A stretch of DNA of 6,332 nucleotides from an uncultured Pseudomonadota bacterium (GTDB taxonomy: Bacteria; Pseudomonadota; Gammaproteobacteria; Burkholderiales; Methylophilaceae), in contig CAINWC010000306.1 of the NCBI GenBank assembly GCA_903854305.1, forward strand, positions 1 to 6,332, in the 5' to 3' direction. The position numbers and the translations under genes were made by a program. Each line of letters begins with the position of its first letter. Positions within the stretch are counted from its first letter, which is position 1. Shown piece after piece: positions 5,607 through 6,332 of this stretch. The notes beneath the pieces were generated by a model. The model was given only the letters and a program-made list of their open reading frames with translations. It ran no database searches and was not told the DNA's origin.

Positions 5607-6332
5607 GCTGGCGCCCTGGCAAACCCGCAGGCGCGTTACGCATTGCAGGCAACCCTGAAACACAGGGCGGCTTTCGTACTTACCTGATCGACTTCCTTGA
5701 CTGGATGGCGGCGCGGCGTTTCTCTGAATACACCATCAAGAACCGCCGCATTGAACTGGGTTACTTTGTAGACTGGTGCGAAGAACGCAGTATCCATCGG
5801 CCTGATGAGGTGACGCGTGCCATGCTGGAGCGCTACCGCCAGCATGTGTTTCATTACCGCAGAAAAGACACCGATACGCCTTTATCGTTCCAGACACAGG
5901 CCAAGCGCCTGATCTCGGTGCGCGTGCTGTTCCAGTGGCTGGCACGCAATCATCATTTGTTGTACAACCCCGCCAGTGAACTCGACCTGCCACGGCCAGA
6001 AAAGCGCCTGCCACGGCATATCCTGAGCATTGCCGAAGTCGAGCAGATCATCAATGCCTGCGACATTCACGAGCCAACGGGCTTGGGTTTACGTGACCGC
6101 GCCATGCTGGAAACCTTGTACAGTACGGGCATGCGCCGTGCTGAACTGGTCAATCTGCGCACTGATGATGTGGATATGGAACGCGGCACATTACTGATCC
6201 GCCAAGGCAAGGGCGCTAAATATCGCGTGGTTCCCATCGGGCAGCGTGCCTGTCGCTGGATCGCACAATATCTGTACACCGTGCGGCCGCTGGAGATTGA
6301 TGACATCGACAGTGCCACCTTGTTTCTGGCTA
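5603..6332 (+). CDS. Tyrosine recombinase/integrase (XerC/D-like), 3' end outside window
   Basis: The frame from ATG 5603 stays open to the window end (243 codons). It starts inside the stop codon of the primase-helicase (ATGA). Residues about 23-115 form the SAM-like core-binding domain: FRTYLIDFLDWMAARRFSEYTIKNRR, later RVLFQWLARNHHLLYNPASEL. The catalytic domain begins near LSIAEVEQII. R178 in YSTGMRRAEL is the first catalytic arginine, and K203 in QGKGAKYRVVPIG is the hairpin lysine. The HxxR and tyrosine motifs would lie past the end. Such enzymes cut and rejoin DNA at specific sites via a 3'-phosphotyrosine. Here the tight coupling with a primase-helicase suggests an integrase of a mobile element rather than the housekeeping dimer-resolving XerC/D, which are not encoded in such operons. 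Confidence 0.9.
   Translation, partial: MSWRPGKPAGALRIAGNPETQGGFRTYLIDFLDWMAARRFSEYTIKNRRIELGYFVDWCEERSIHRPDEVTRAMLERYRQHVFHYRRKDTDTPLSFQTQAKRLISVRVLFQWLARNHHLLYNPASELDLPRPEKRLPRHILSIAEVEQIINACDIHEPTGLGLRDRAMLETLYSTGMRRAELVNLRTDDVDMERGTLLIRQGKGAKYRVVPIGQRACRWIAQYLYTVRPLEIDDIDSATLFLA

Noticed and set aside
5316..5663. 115-codon minus-strand open frame across the primase-helicase end
   Set aside because: It overlaps both the primase-helicase C-terminus and the recombinase start, which are each supported by domain patterns.
1..6332. CRISPR array, tRNA or rRNA gene
   Set aside because: No regularly spaced repeats and no cloverleaf or conserved rRNA segments were seen by eye; no scan was run.

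Overview
The window looks like a bacterial accessory region, probably from a Gram-negative proteobacterium. A methylotroph-like betaproteobacterium is a guess from overall style; no taxonomic marker gene is present. Two DNA types meet near position 1010. Bases 1 to about 1010 are AT-rich (38% GC in the sampled line 661-720). The rest is richer in GC (50% in line 1081-1140, 58% in line 4081-4140). This suggests a mosaic assembled by horizontal transfer.

Left part (1-1284): the last codons of a gene that resembles the C-terminal tip of a polymorphic toxin are followed six bases later by a small protein with two CxxC pairs, placed like its immunity protein. A hairpin and a C-rich, G-poor stretch follow, probably ending that transcript. 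An AT-rich intergenic region with several palindromes then leads to a possible ribbon-helix-helix protein and a small VbhA-antitoxin-like protein that has no Fic toxin next to it.

Middle (1285-2543): a bidirectional terminator separates these genes from a convergent minus-strand pair, an XRE-family repressor and an ORF6N-domain protein, which are one base apart. The region in front of the repressor carries repeated TTACTC/GAGTAA elements, likely operators, and is shared with the divergent large gene.

Right part (2544-6332): a 1020-residue protein combines a DnaG-type CHC2 zinc finger, a Toprim domain, an AAA+-like ATPase and a C-terminal winged-helix-like region. It overlaps by four bases (ATGA) with a tyrosine recombinase that runs off the end of the window. 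The recombinase is missing from simple stop-to-stop ORF lists because its stop lies outside.

Working model (inference): the repressor/ORF6N pair controls a primase-helicase and recombinase operon, forming the core of an integrative element that makes or copies its own DNA and is moved by a tyrosine recombinase. The toxin/immunity and VbhA-like genes are cargo or flanking accessory genes. The left and right ends of the element, and any relaxase or transposase partner, are not visible here.
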